Source: Agrobacterium sp. a22-2 (GTDB taxonomy: Bacteria > Pseudomonadota > Alphaproteobacteria > Rhizobiales > Rhizobiaceae). Taken from it: a DNA stretch of 64,000 nucleotides. Both the position numbers and the translations under genes were made by a program. The notes under the pieces were generated by a model. The model did not search any database. It was given only the letters and a program-made list of their open reading frames with translations, and was not told the origin of the DNA. How positions within the stretch are numbered: position 1 is the first letter of the stretch; every line of letters starts with the position of its first letter. Location of the stretch: assembly GCF_012276985.1 (NCBI RefSeq), contig NZ_JAAXMM010000013.1, forward strand, positions 62,001 through 126,000. The letters run 5' to 3'. Positions 46,682 through 58,079 of the stretch are shown piece by piece.

Positions 46682-48187
46682 ATGACCAAGGCGACGCCGA
46701 AGCTCGTCAAACCGACACTCGACAAGGATCTGGACAAGGTCAGCTATGTCGAGGAAGCCGCCCAACTCGTCTCGCGCGGCTATGCACCCGTCGGCATGGG
46801 GCTGATCTTCCTTGTCGTAGCGATGATCTTTGCCGGTGCGTCCGTCATGGACCGACCGGGAGCGGTGATCGTCATCGCGGCGGCCTCGATTGCGGCCTAC
46901 ATGGCCATGAACATCGGCGCCAACGACGTGACCAACAATGTCGGTGCGGCCGTCGGGGCGCGGGCGCTGACCATGGGCTCCGCCCTGGTGCTGGCAGCGG
47001 TATTTGAAATCGCCGGCGCCGTGATTGCCGGAGGCGATGTCGTCTCGACCATTTCGGAAGGCATATTGCATCCGGCCTCGGCGCCGGATCCGACCATATT
47101 CTCCTGGACGATGATGGCAGCCCTGATGGCCGCGGCCCTATGGATCAATTTCGCGACCTGGGTCAATGCGCCGGTCTCGACGACCCATTCCATCGTCGGC
47201 GGTGTGATGGGGGCGGGCCTGGCGGCGCTCGGCGTCGATGCGGTCCAGTGGCACGTCATGGCCGGCATTACGCTCAGCTGGATCCTGTCGCCGCTGCTGG
47301 GTGGAGCGTTGGCCATCCTGTTCCTGGCCTTCATCAAGGAATTCATCATCTATCGCGAGGACAAGATCGCCGCAGCCCGGCGCTGGGTGCCGGTGCTGAA
47401 CGGAGTGATGGTCGGAGCATTCTGCGCCTATCTCACCATGAAGGGCGCAGGCCATATCATCGTCATCGGCGCGCCGATGGCGCTGCTTGGCGGCCTTGTC
47501 ATTGGCCTTACGGTGTGGCTGGCCAGCATTCCCTTCATCCGGCTGCAATCGGCGGGGCTTGAAAACCGCAACCAGTCGCTGCGCAAGCTGTTCCGCCTGC
47601 CGCTGATCTTCTCGGCGGCACTGCTGTCCTTTGCCCATGGCGCCAACGATGTGGCCAACGCAATCGGCCCGCTGACGGCGATCGTCAACGCGACTCAGGC
47701 GGCAAATATAGACGCCGTGGCGAGAGCGCCGTTCTGGGTAACGATCATTGGCGCCTTCGGCATTTCGGCCGGGTTGCTGCTGTTCGGCCCGCGACTCATC
47801 CGCCTGGTCGGCAGCCAGATCACCAAGCTCAATCCGATGCGGGCCTATTGCGTCGCGCTGTCGGCCGCCGTCACCGTCATCCTGGCGTCATGGCTCGGTC
47901 TCCCGGTCAGCACGACCCATATCGCTGTCGGGGCCGTTTTCGGGGTGGGCTTCTTTCGCGAATGGTATACCCGCAATTCCAGGCGGCGCATCGAATACAT
48001 GCGGATGAAGGCCGAGGCCTGGGAGATCGAGGACAGCGGCGAGCACAATCCCGACGAGGTCGGACGACGCTATCTGGTCCGTCGTTCGCATTTCATGACG
48101 ATCATCGGTGCCTGGATCATTACCGTTCCAGCCTCCGCAGGGCTTGCGGCGCTGCTGTACTGGGCTATGTTCCAGCTCTTTGTCTGA
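46682..48187 (+). CDS. pit: PiT-family inorganic phosphate transporter
   Basis: The 501-residue membrane protein has the duplicated PHO-4 signature: [18 protein letters not shown] near residue 79 and [14 protein letters not shown] near 318, each followed by a STTHSIVGG or STTHIAVGA motif. About ten to twelve transmembrane helices flank a central hydrophilic loop. It imports phosphate with protons or as a metal-phosphate complex at low affinity. An N-terminal cytoplasmic extension of about 35 residues precedes the first helix. GAGGGAG lies before the ATG. No convincing PHO box was seen upstream. Confidence 0.93.
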   Translation: MTKATPKLVKPTLDKDLDKVSYVEEAAQLVSRGYAPVGMGLIFLVVAMIFAGASVMDRPGAVIVIAAASIAAYMAMNIGANDVTNNVGAAVGARALTMGSALVLAAVFEIAGAVIAGGDVVSTISEGILHPASAPDPTIFSWTMMAALMAAALWINFATWVNAPVSTTHSIVGGVMGAGLAALGVDAVQWHVMAGITLSWILSPLLGGALAILFLAFIKEFIIYREDKIAAARRWVPVLNGVMVGAFCAYLTMKGAGHIIVIGAPMALLGGLVIGLTVWLASIPFIRLQSAGLENRNQSLRKLFRLPLIFSAALLSFAHGANDVANAIGPLTAIVNATQAANIDAVARAPFWVTIIGAFGISAGLLLFGPRLIRLVGSQITKLNPMRAYCVALSAAVTVILASWLGLPVSTTHIAVGAVFGVGFFREWYTRNSRRRIEYMRMKAEAWEIEDSGEHNPDEVGRRYLVRRSHFMTIIGAWIITVPASAGLAALLYWAMFQLFV

Positions 48188-48203
48188 CACCGGATTTGCA
48201 CCC

Positions 48204-48941
48204 ATGCGCGCCAACTATCGAATGCAGCGGCTGTTTACCGATGCGCCGCTTCAACCTGGAACGGGCATTGAGGCCAATGGCGAGCAATTCAACTATCTGG
48301 CCAATGTGCTGCGCCTGACGGAGGGGGCCGAGCTGCTGCTGTTCAACGGCCGCGATGGCGAATGGAAGGCAAGCCTGTCCTTTCCGACACGCAAGCGGAT
48401 CATCCTGACACCGATAGAGCTCACCCGCCCGCAGCCGGCCGGTTGCGACCTGCATTTCCTGTTCGCACCGCTCAAGGTCGGCCGGCTCGACTATCTGGTG
48501 CAGAAGGCGGTCGAAATGGGCGCCGGCCTGCTGCAACCTGTCATGACCCAGCATGTGCAGGGCAAGATCACCAATCTCGACCGGCTGCAGGCCAATGCCG
48601 TGGAGGCCGCCGAACAATGCGGGGTGCTGGCCATCCCGACCGTGCAGCCGCCGAAGAAGCTGACCGACCTGCTGGAGGGCTGGGACATGAGCCGCCGCAT
48701 CATCTTCTGCGACGAGGACAGTTCAACGCAGAACCCGATCTCCGCCCTTTCCGCAGTTAGCGAGCGGTCGCTGGCCCTGCTGGTCGGGCCGGAGGGCGGT
48801 TTTTCGGACGAGGAACGTGCTTTGCTGCGCGGCCTGCCTTACGTGACCGCCATTCCGCTTGGGCCGCGTATCCTGCGTGCAGACACGGCCGCGGTGGCGG
48901 CGCTGGCTGTGGTACAGGCGACGATCGGCGACTGGCATTGA
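48204..48941 (+). CDS. rsmE: 16S rRNA (uracil-1498-N3)-methyltransferase
   Basis: The 245-residue protein has an N-terminal PUA-like RNA-binding domain ([23 protein letters not shown] region) and a C-terminal SPOUT methyltransferase knot with [13 protein letters not shown] and [16 protein letters not shown], the conserved SAM-binding segments of RsmE. It methylates U1498 of 16S rRNA at the ribosome decoding region. The start at 48204 lies 16 bases after the phosphate transporter stop, so the two are probably cotranscribed. The length matches the family. Confidence 0.94.
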   Translation: MRANYRMQRLFTDAPLQPGTGIEANGEQFNYLANVLRLTEGAELLLFNGRDGEWKASLSFPTRKRIILTPIELTRPQPAGCDLHFLFAPLKVGRLDYLVQKAVEMGAGLLQPVMTQHVQGKITNLDRLQANAVEAAEQCGVLAIPTVQPPKKLTDLLEGWDMSRRIIFCDEDSSTQNPISALSAVSERSLALLVGPEGGFSDEERALLRGLPYVTAIPLGPRILRADTAAVAALAVVQATIGDWH

Positions 48942-49083
48942 CGGGACCATTTGAAATGCACCCGACCTTCGGATTAATTGAGGTGGTCTTGAAAGAAATT
49001 CACTTGCGCCACGCTTAAAACCGGTTCAATCACCCTTCCGTTTGCCTGCCCGTCCGGCAGGCTCTTCCCAAAAGGTAGTCTTC

Positions 49084-50457
49084 ATGGCTCGCGACACCAC
49101 CGACGATACGCCGCTCACCTCGGTGCAGGAACTGGCCGATTACATGGCTGATGGCTCCAAGCCGAAAGACGCCTTTCGCATCGGCACGGAACACGAGAAA
49201 TTCGCCTTCTTTCGGGCTGACAACAGCCCCGTGCCCTATGCCGGCGATGCCAGCATTTCGGCGCTGCTGAAGGGCATGCAAGCCAAGCTCGGCTGGGAAC
49301 CGATCATGGACCGGGACAACATCATCGGTCTGGCCGAAGCCCACGGTCAGGGCGCCATCTCGATCGAGCCGGGCGGCCAGTTCGAACTGTCGGGCGCCCC
49401 GGTAGAGACGCTGCACGACACCTGCCGGGAATCCAACCAGCATCTGGCGACCCTGCGCGAAGTCGCCGAGCCGATGGGCATCCGATTTCTCGGCATCGGC
49501 GGCAGCCCGCAATGGACGCTGGCCGAAACGCCGCGCATGCCGAAATCGCGCTACGACATCATGACCCGCTACATGCCGAAGGTCGGCACCAAGGGTCTCG
49601 ACATGATGTACCGCACCTGCACCATCCAGGTGAACCTCGACTTTTCCTCCGAAGAGGACATGCGCACCAAGATGCGCGTTTCGATGAAGCTTCAGTCGAT
49701 CGCCACCGCGCTGTTTGCCTCCTCGCCGTTTACCGAAGGCAAGCCGAACGGCCTTTTGTCATGGCGGGGCGAGATCTGGCGCGACACCGACAACCAGCGT
49801 TCGGGCGTTCTGCCCTTCTCGCTGAAGGACGATTTCCGCTTTACCGACTATGTGGAATGGGCGCTGGATGTGCCGATGTATTTTGTGGTGCGCGACGGGC
49901 GCTATCACGACTGCACCCATGTGACCTTCCGCCAGTTCATGGCCGGTGCCCTGAAGGGCGAGATCGCCGCATTCGAGCCGACCATGGGCGACTGGACGAA
50001 CCATCTCTCCACCCTGTTTCCGGACGTGCGCCTGAAGCGGTTCCTCGAAATGCGCGGCGCCGATGGCGGCCCATGGCGGCGGATCTGTGCCCTGCCGGCC
50101 TTCTGGGTCGGCCTGCTCTATGACGATGCGGCGCTGGCATCCGCCGATGCATTGACCCGCGACTGGACCTTCGAGGACGTGCAGGCGATGCGCGACACGG
50201 TGCCGTCGCAGGGGTTGAAGGCCAAGGTTGCGGGCCGCGATGTCAGCGATGTGGCGCGCGAGGTGGTGGCGATGTCCCATTCGGGCCTCAAGTCCCGCGC
50301 ACGGCTTAACGGCGACGGGCAGGACGAAACTGTGTTCCTCGCCTCGGTCGACGAAATCCTGGCCAAGAATGCGACGCTCGCCGACGATCTGCTGATGCTC
50401 TATCACGGTCGCTGGAAGGGTTCCGTTCAGCCCGTATTCGAAGAATATCAATACTAA
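49084..50457 (+). CDS. gshA: Glutamate-cysteine ligase, plant/alphaproteobacterial type
   Basis: The 457-residue enzyme makes gamma-glutamylcysteine, the first step of glutathione synthesis. It belongs to the GCS2 clade shared by plants and alphaproteobacteria, with FRIGTEHEKFAFF (substrate-binding Glu), SIEPGGQFELSGAP, MYRTCTIQVNLDF and NGLLSWRGEIWRDTDNQRSG motifs. The start MARDTTDD is preferred over an upstream ATG 42 bases away. A small hairpin, GCCTGCC-CGTCC-GGCAGGC (49044-49062), lies in the leader. It is relevant to oxidative stress defence near katG-oxyR. Confidence 0.94.
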   Translation: MARDTTDDTPLTSVQELADYMADGSKPKDAFRIGTEHEKFAFFRADNSPVPYAGDASISALLKGMQAKLGWEPIMDRDNIIGLAEAHGQGAISIEPGGQFELSGAPVETLHDTCRESNQHLATLREVAEPMGIRFLGIGGSPQWTLAETPRMPKSRYDIMTRYMPKVGTKGLDMMYRTCTIQVNLDFSSEEDMRTKMRVSMKLQSIATALFASSPFTEGKPNGLLSWRGEIWRDTDNQRSGVLPFSLKDDFRFTDYVEWALDVPMYFVVRDGRYHDCTHVTFRQFMAGALKGEIAAFEPTMGDWTNHLSTLFPDVRLKRFLEMRGADGGPWRRICALPAFWVGLLYDDAALASADALTRDWTFEDVQAMRDTVPSQGLKAKVAGRDVSDVAREVVAMSHSGLKSRARLNGDGQDETVFLASVDEILAKNATLADDLLMLYHGRWKGSVQPVFEEYQY

Positions 50458-50472
50458 AGCAATTTTTACGCG

Positions 50473-50520
50473 AACATCGGGACGGGGCACATTTGCTGCG
50501 TCGCACCCTGCCCCGATGTT
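50473..50520 (+). terminator. Imperfect hairpin downstream of gshA
   Basis: AACATCGGG (50473-50481) pairs with CCCGATGTT (50512-50520), and the inner bases extend the stem imperfectly. There is no T-run on the plus strand after it, so termination is a weak inference from its position 16 bases after the gshA stop. Confidence 0.4.
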
Positions 50521-50597
50521 AAAAAGCGGTTTGCGATCAATCTTTTCCGGCTATAGTGCGAGCAAGATGCGTTGCGAGGACTGGGAAAGGGACGTCG

Positions 50598-51497
50598 ATG
50601 CTGCCACTTTTTGATATGATGATGCGGGCGCAGAACGGCATGGCGATGGAGGCCATGGCCAAGCAGTTCGGCCTTGCCCAGGATAAGGCGGCGCAGGCGA
50701 TGGCGGCGCTGATGCCGGCGTTTTCCTCAGGCCTCAAGCGCAATGCCAGCAACCCCTACGACATGTCGGCGCTGTTTGGCAGCATGTCATCCGGCAATTA
50801 CGCCAAATATTTCGAAGACATGGGCAAGGCCTTCACGCCGCAGGGCATTGCCGATGGCAATTCGGCGCTGGAACAGCTGTTCGGTTCCAAGGAGGTGTCG
50901 CGGGCCGTGGCCGCGCAGGCCGCGCAGCTGACGGGCATCGGCCAGGACATCTTGAAGCAGATGCTGCCGGCCATGGCCGACACGATCATGGGCGGGCTGT
51001 TCAAGCAGGGCATGGGCCAGATGCAGGAGGCCAGCAATCCCTTTGCCAATTCGCCGATGGCGTCGATGATGCAGCAATGGCTGGAAAGCACCGGCTTTGC
51101 GCCGAAGCCGGCGCCGAAGGAAGCGAGCCTGTTCGACAATCCCTTCGCCAACGCCTTCCGCGACATGATGGGCGGCGCCCAGGCGACAAAACCTGCGGCC
51201 GGCGCCAATCCCTTCATGGACAATCCCTTTGCCAAGGCCTTCCAGGATATGATGGGGGGTAATTTCGGCCAGGGCGCTGCGGCGGAACCCGCGCCCGCGC
51301 CAAAGGGAACGGCCAAGAGCACCGGCGAAACCGAACCGGCCCAGGCGATGGTCTCCATGATCAACTCGATGTTCGACAGCGGCCTGGAGGTTCAGAAGAA
51401 CTACCAGAAGAGCATGGAACAGATTTTCGAAACCTATATGGCGAAGGCCGAACCCAAAGAAGCGCCCGAGCCGCCGCCCGAAGACGACAAGGCCTGA
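50598..51497 (+). CDS. DUF937-like protein with NPF repeats
   Basis: The 299-residue protein has an N-terminal helical region (MLPLFDMMMRAQNG, then FGLAQDKAAQAMAALMPAF) resembling DUF937 proteins. The middle contains four NPF motifs (residues 147-149, 181-183, 204-206, 209-211) within repeated blocks of the type DNPFANAFRDMMGG. The C-terminal end is acidic and proline-rich (EPKEAPEPPPEDDKA). It has no signal peptide or membrane segment. The start at 50598 follows GGGAAAGGGA. The function is unknown; the repeats suggest protein-protein contact. Confidence 0.78.
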   Translation: MLPLFDMMMRAQNGMAMEAMAKQFGLAQDKAAQAMAALMPAFSSGLKRNASNPYDMSALFGSMSSGNYAKYFEDMGKAFTPQGIADGNSALEQLFGSKEVSRAVAAQAAQLTGIGQDILKQMLPAMADTIMGGLFKQGMGQMQEASNPFANSPMASMMQQWLESTGFAPKPAPKEASLFDNPFANAFRDMMGGAQATKPAAGANPFMDNPFAKAFQDMMGGNFGQGAAAEPAPAPKGTAKSTGETEPAQAMVSMINSMFDSGLEVQKNYQKSMEQIFETYMAKAEPKEAPEPPPEDDKA

Positions 51498-51553
51498 GGA
51501 CGATCGGCGGGCGGCCACTGTCTGGCGGCGTCCCGGCCAAATTCAAGTTCGCA

Positions 51554-51590
51554 CAAAAAAAGCCCGGCAACAGGCGGACTGTCACCGGGC
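51554..51590 (-). terminator. Rho-independent terminator of the DUF1127 gene
   Basis: On the minus strand GCCCGG and CCGGGC (plus 51585-51590 and 51562-51567), with an inner CAG/CTG pairing, are followed by a run of T (plus-strand A run at 51555-51561). It lies 46 bases after the DUF1127 stop. Confidence 0.85.
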
Positions 51591-51636
51591 CAAGCAGCAG
51601 GGCTCATTGGCTATCACCCTGCGGGGATTGGGACGC

Positions 51637-51936
51637 TCAGAGGCGCGAGGCGCCTGGGAGCAAGTAGCGGGTGCGCTTGAAGGCGGCCCAGGTCAGCTGC
51701 TGCGAAGGATCGTCCGCGATGCCCGTGTCTCTCAGGATGCGGTCGATATCGGACCGGGTGAGCCCGATATCGTCCAGCAGGTAGTCGTCAAGATCGGCAA
51801 GGCGGTTCGCAACATGGCGGTTTCGCACGGCACGCCAGACGGATTTCACCGAGGTCCAAAGACCGGCAAGACGCGTCGTCATGGCCGGGCCGGAAGCGGG
51901 AATATCAAGTTCGATCATCCGTTCTGTCGTGCGCAT
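51637..51936 (-). CDS. DUF1127-domain small protein
   Basis: The 99-residue protein has a DUF1127 domain in its middle: VWRAVRNRHVANRLADLDDYLL, followed by DIGLTRSDIDRILRD, the pattern LxDLdDhxLxDIGLxRxxI of this family. In Rhizobiaceae small DUF1127 proteins bind RNA or influence phosphate and carbon metabolism and stress responses. It carries extra residues on both sides, so it is longer than the 47-residue minimal members. It is divergent from the LysR gene at 52136 across a region with a perfect palindrome. Confidence 0.9.
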   Translation of the reverse strand: MRTTERMIELDIPASGPAMTTRLAGLWTSVKSVWRAVRNRHVANRLADLDDYLLDDIGLTRSDIDRILRDTGIADDPSQQLTWAAFKRTRYLLPGASRL

Positions 51937-51974
51937 GGGAATATCCTTTCGATGTCGGCACGAGTAAAGGCATG

Positions 51975-51995
51975 CCGTTCCGATACCCGGAACGG
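51975..51995. promoter_or_regulatory. Palindromic site between DUF1127 and LysR genes
   Basis: CCGTTCCG (51975-51982), ATACC, CGGAACGG (51988-51995) is a perfect inverted repeat. It lies 39 bases before the DUF1127 start and 140 before the LysR start. TTCCG-N5-CGGAA fits a LysR-type site; regulation of both genes by the LysR protein is inferred. Confidence 0.5.
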
Positions 51996-52135
51996 ATCAG
52001 CCAAAATCCGCGGGAGCAGCCCTGAGGCCACTCCCTGTTCGTAGTGATTTGCAGGATCAGGATGCCAAAAGGCTATTGATCAGTCCAACGAATGTTTCTA
52101 ATGGTAATCATCAAACAATCTGATGGACGTTTCCC

Positions 52136-53089
52136 ATGGTGGCTCCTCTCGATATCGACCAGCTTCAGACTTTCATTGCAATCGTGGATACCGGCAGTTT
52201 CACCAAGGCGGCCGGCCGCGTGTTCAAGACGCAATCGGCGGTGTCCATGCAGATGCGCCGGCTGGAGGAGCGGATCGGCAAGCAGCTGTTCATCAAGGAC
52301 GGCCGCGGCAACCGCCTGACGGCCGAGGGCGAAAAGCTTCTGAACTATGCGCGGCGCATCATCCGCCTCAACAGCGAGGCGATCGCAGCCTTCGACGACA
52401 ATCGGCTTGAGGGCACGCTGCGGATCGGCACGCCGGACGATTATGCCGACCGCTACATGCCGGAAATCATCGGCCGCTTTGCCAAGACCCATCCGAGCGT
52501 CGAGCTTTACATCATCTGTGAACCGTCGGTGAGCCTGGCCGAAAAGATGGCGCGTGGCGAGTTGGACATCGCGCTGGTGACCCATAATCCGCAGGCGCGC
52601 TCGTCCGACGTGGTCCGGACCGAGCCGCTCTGCTGGGTGGGATCCGCCAACCATCCGCTGAAGGACGATGCACCGGTGCCGCTGGCAGTCGGCCGGCGCG
52701 ACTGCAACTGGCGCCAGCTTGCCTGCTCGGCGCTTGATGCCGACGGAAGAGAATACCAGGTCCTGTTTACCAGTTGGTCGTCGACGGTCGTGGCCGCCGC
52801 GGTGCTGGCCGGCATGGCCGTGTCGGTCCTGCCGGAGTCGGCGCTGCGCACCGGCATGAAGGTGCTGACCCAGAGTGACGGCTTTCCGCCGCTGCCGCCG
52901 GTACAGATCGGCATCATGAAGCGGCCGGGTCTGTCGCCATCGCTGATGAATGCCATTACCGATCACATCACCGCCTGCCTCGACAACATCACGCCGGCGG
53001 CCGTGGACGACGATCTCGATGGCGATGTGAAGGGAATGCCGCGCCATTTTCCACGCCTGCGCACCGGACATATGATCCCGGGCTGGTGA
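52136..53089 (+). CDS. LysR-family transcriptional regulator
   Basis: The 317-residue protein has the LysR winged helix (LDIDQLQTFIAIVDTGSFTKAA followed here by the SAVSMQMRRLEERIGKQLF recognition region, each shown in part) and an effector domain from residue 95 (LRIGTPDDYADRYMPEIIG). The YADRYMPEIIGRF style is common among rhizobial regulators of unknown ligand. It is divergent from the DUF1127 gene. The C-terminal extension (DDDLDGDVKGMPRHF) beyond the usual domain is short. No adjacent metabolic gene suggests its target. Confidence 0.9.
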   Translation: MVAPLDIDQLQTFIAIVDTGSFTKAAGRVFKTQSAVSMQMRRLEERIGKQLFIKDGRGNRLTAEGEKLLNYARRIIRLNSEAIAAFDDNRLEGTLRIGTPDDYADRYMPEIIGRFAKTHPSVELYIICEPSVSLAEKMARGELDIALVTHNPQARSSDVVRTEPLCWVGSANHPLKDDAPVPLAVGRRDCNWRQLACSALDADGREYQVLFTSWSSTVVAAAVLAGMAVSVLPESALRTGMKVLTQSDGFPPLPPVQIGIMKRPGLSPSLMNAITDHITACLDNITPAAVDDDLDGDVKGMPRHFPRLRTGHMIPGW

Positions 53090-53105
53090 CCAGCCAGAGG
53101 CGCAA

Positions 53106-53729
53106 TTAGCGGAACAGTTGTTCGCGGATGACGGTTTTCCATTCGTCCAGGATGCGGCGCGCCATCTGCTCGTCCTGGGTTACCGCTAGCCGGAGGGCGG
53201 CGCCACCCAGATGCGTGAACAGAATCGAACGAGCCTCCATCCGTCGGGCAACGTCCTCCGGCAGCAGATGCTCGACGGCCTCGCGAAAGATCCGGGCAAT
53301 ATCGACATTGTGGTCGCGATGCAGTTCCATGAGGTCGCGATCCATCATGCTGGCGGCCCAGAGTGCCATCCAGAGGGGATCCTGCCGATATTGCTCATAG
53401 TACCAGTCGACCGAGGAAAGGGCGACCTCCAGCATGTCTTCGAGCGAGGATATGTTTGAGAACATCTCGTTGACGCGGATTTTGCTGATGGATGTCCGGC
53501 GGTCGAACAGGGCGCGCACGACGGCAGCCTTCTCCGGAAAGAATTGGTATAGTGAGCCAATGGGCACCTTGGCGCGAGCCGCCAGATCAGTCATCTTCAT
53601 GTTGATGACGCCCTGCTCGACGATCATCACTGCTGCTGCTTCCAGAATAGTATCCAGCCGCTGAATACTTCGCTCTTGCTGAGGTTTCTTTCGCAGAATG
53701 GTGCGTTTTGTGTCCAGTGACTTGGGCAT
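53106..53729 (-). CDS. TetR-family transcriptional regulator
   Basis: The 207-residue protein has a TetR N-terminal DNA-binding domain: QERSIQRLDTILEAAAVMIVEQG, with the helix-turn-helix MTDLAARAKVPIGSLYQFFPEK in residues about 45-67 (quoted in part). The C-terminal domain is helical and ligand-binding. The stop is only 16 bases from the convergent LysR stop. A long palindrome about 130-165 bases upstream of its start (53859-53893) is a candidate operator. The regulated genes are not obvious, as the next gene upstream is katG, read in the same direction. Confidence 0.9.
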   Translation of the reverse strand: MPKSLDTKRTILRKKPQQERSIQRLDTILEAAAVMIVEQGVINMKMTDLAARAKVPIGSLYQFFPEKAAVVRALFDRRTSISKIRVNEMFSNISSLEDMLEVALSSVDWYYEQYRQDPLWMALWAASMMDRDLMELHRDHNVDIARIFREAVEHLLPEDVARRMEARSILFTHLGGAALRLAVTQDEQMARRILDEWKTVIREQLFR

Positions 53730-53858
53730 TCCCGTCCATTCCTCCCGCAGTCCGGATCAGTCGGTAATATATCTGACCTTCGGGATTGGGTATCTAGAGG
53801 ACAGCCCTTGAACTTTGCTGAAGAAAATCGCTCAATTTGTAGCGAAGCGGGAATGCGA

Positions 53859-53893
53859 ACAGGTGACCGGAGAGTATATCTCCGATCACCTGT
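53859..53893. promoter_or_regulatory. Long palindrome between katG and the TetR gene
   Basis: ACAGGTGACCGGAGA (53859-53873) and TCTCCGATCACCTGT (53879-53893) are inverted with a single mismatch and a 5-base centre, GTATA. It lies 109 bases after the katG stop and upstream of tetR. It could be a TetR operator or part of the katG 3' end; there is no T-run after it. Confidence 0.5.
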
Positions 53894-54001
53894 GTCATAT
53901 TGCGACAGCTAAACCCCAAAGGGGCGGCTTTGACGCTGCAGATCGTCTTTACCTGATAACCAATATCAGGGTTTCAGGTGAAAACGATGGTCCGCCAACG
54001 A

Positions 54002-56233
<2,232 letters not shown>

Positions 56234-56266
56234 TCATAATTTCCAATTGTATTTATTGGGCATATC

Positions 56267-56283
56267 GATAGGATATTCCTATC
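56267..56283. promoter_or_regulatory. OxyR-like box between katG and oxyR
   Basis: GATAGG (56267-56272), ATATT, CCTATC (56278-56283) contains ATAG-N7-CTAT, the half-site form of the OxyR consensus. It ends immediately before the oxyR start codon, so binding would block oxyR expression and could activate divergent katG. Confidence 0.7.
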
Positions 56284-57258
56284 ATGATTACCATTCGTCA
56301 AATGCGCTATTTCGATGCTCTCGCCACCACGCTGCATTTCGGCCGGGCGGCCGAGATGGTGCATGTCAGCCAGCCGGCCCTCTCAGCACAGATCATGGAG
56401 ATGGAAAGACACCTGAATGTGACATTGGTCGAACGCACTCGCAACAACACGCTGCTGACCGCCAAGGGGCATGAGGTGCTGGGCCACATCAGAGGGATCC
56501 TGGCCGGGGTCGACCACCTGGAAGAGGCGGCCCGCCGCAGCAGCGGCATGCTCGAAGGGCTGCTTCGCCTCGGCCTCATCCCCACCGTCGCGCCCTATCT
56601 GGTGCCACAGATGGTGCCGCATCTGCGGCGCAGCCATCCGCTGATCGAGATCGAGCTGAAGGAAGCCGTTACCGACCGGCTGATCGCCGATCTGAGCGAC
56701 GGCAGGCTGGATGCCGTGATCGCCGCCTTGCCGATCGAAGGGGACAATCTGATGCAGCGCAGCCTGTTCATCGACACGTTCTACATGGCAATGGCCGACA
56801 ATGACAGCGACGTGCTGCTGTCGCCGATGACCGAAACGCAGGTCGACCCGGAGCGGCTGCTGCTGCTGGAGGAAGGCCATTGCCTGCGCGAGCAGGCGCT
56901 TTCGGTGTGCAAGGCGGCCAACCGGCGCAGCCTGGTGAATTTCGGTGCGACGTCGATGACGACCTTGCTGCAGATGGTGTCGCACGACATGGGCATGACG
57001 CTGATCCCGCAAATGGCGATCGCCACCGAGACGGCCCGCACCTCGATCCGCATCGTGCCCTTCGCCGAGCCGGCGCCGTGTCGCGAGATCGGCCTGATCT
57101 GGCGCCGCTCCAGCGCACGGCGACAGGATATGGAGGCTTTGGCGCAGTCGATCATCGAAAGCGCCGGCAGCCTGCGTGAGGATTGGCGGGGTATCGACCC
57201 GACCGCCAACCCCAAGTCAGGCTCAGTTCATGAACCAGCCGTGGCTGACCACCAGTGA
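56284..57258 (+). CDS. oxyR: Peroxide-sensing regulator OxyR
   Basis: The 324-residue LysR-family protein has the N-terminal winged helix ([33 protein letters not shown]) and the OxyR redox segment [12 protein letters not shown] with Cys200 and Cys209, matching the two Cys that form the disulfide in E. coli OxyR (199 and 208). It should activate katG in response to hydrogen peroxide. It has a C-terminal extension of about 20 residues. Its last 36 bases overlap the 3' end of the convergent dehydrogenase gene. Confidence 0.95.
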   Translation: MITIRQMRYFDALATTLHFGRAAEMVHVSQPALSAQIMEMERHLNVTLVERTRNNTLLTAKGHEVLGHIRGILAGVDHLEEAARRSSGMLEGLLRLGLIPTVAPYLVPQMVPHLRRSHPLIEIELKEAVTDRLIADLSDGRLDAVIAALPIEGDNLMQRSLFIDTFYMAMADNDSDVLLSPMTETQVDPERLLLLEEGHCLREQALSVCKAANRRSLVNFGATSMTTLLQMVSHDMGMTLIPQMAIATETARTSIRIVPFAEPAPCREIGLIWRRSSARRQDMEALAQSIIESAGSLREDWRGIDPTANPKSGSVHEPAVADHQ

Positions 57259-58005
57259 CTGGCCGGTCAGGGCATTGGTCTTGAAATCGGCAAACATCAG
57301 CGCGACCTCGGCGACATCCTCGACCGTGGTGAATTCGCCATCCACGGTTTCGCCGAGCATGACCTTCTTGATCACCTCATCCTCGGAAATGCCGAGTTCC
57401 TTGGCCTGTTCCGGGATCTGCTTGTCGACCAGGGGCGTGCGCACGAAACCGGGGCAGATGACATTGGCGCGAACGCCGGACGGGCCGCCTTCCTTGGCGA
57501 CGACGCGCGCCAGACCCAGCAAGCCGTGCTTGGCCGTGACATAGGCCGATTTCAAAGGTGACGCCTCGTGGGAATGCACGGATCCCATATAGATGATGGC
57601 GCCACCGCCCTGGCTCTTCATATGCGGCATGCAGGCCTTGGTGGTCAGGAAGGCGCCGTCGAGATGGATCGACAGCATCTTCTTCCAGTCGGCAAAGGGA
57701 AAATCCTCTATCCTGTGAACGATCTGGATACCGGCGTTCGAGACGAGGACATCGACGCGTCCCCATTTTGCCACCGTGCTGGCGACGCCTGAATTGACCG
57801 CCCCCTCGTCTGTGACATCCATGGCGATGCCGAAGGCTTCACCCGGACCCAGTGCCGTCAGGGCATCGGCCGCGGCCTCAGCCTGGTCTTGCCTTAGATC
57901 GGCGATGACGACCTTGGCACCCTCTTCGACATAACGCTTGGCGATCGCATTTCCGATGCCGCTGGCCGAGCCGGTGATGATGCAGACTTTATCCTTGAGT
58001 TTCAT
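57223..58005 (-). CDS. 3-Hydroxybutyrate dehydrogenase (SDR family)
   Basis: The 260-residue short-chain dehydrogenase has the NAD-binding [11 protein letters not shown] motif near residue 12, the catalytic YxxxK in SAYVTAKHG (near residue 155) with an upstream Ser, and the C-terminal signature [16 protein letters not shown] and [12 protein letters not shown] followed by [11 protein letters not shown], typical of the 3-hydroxybutyrate dehydrogenases of the HbdH type. It interconverts 3-hydroxybutyrate and acetoacetate in poly-hydroxybutyrate breakdown. GGAGA supports the ATG at 58005. It follows a patatin-like gene. Confidence 0.9.
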   Translation of the reverse strand: MKLKDKVCIITGSASGIGNAIAKRYVEEGAKVVIADLRQDQAEAAADALTALGPGEAFGIAMDVTDEGAVNSGVASTVAKWGRVDVLVSNAGIQIVHRIEDFPFADWKKMLSIHLDGAFLTTKACMPHMKSQGGGAIIYMGSVHSHEASPLKSAYVTAKHGLLGLARVVAKEGGPSGVRANVICPGFVRTPLVDKQIPEQAKELGISEDEVIKKVMLGETVDGEFTTVEDVAEVALMFADFKTNALTGQSLVVSHGWFMN

Positions 58006-58079
58006 GGTCATTCTCCGTGTTACCAGTCTCGAGGCCGAGCGTCCTTAGGGCGCCGATGAGGGACGGCGAGGCTTGGGGG

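Noticed and set aside
49044-49062. Small hairpin in the gshA leader as a regulatory RNA element
   Set aside because: The 7-bp stem is short and matches no known riboswitch; noted only in the gshA entry.
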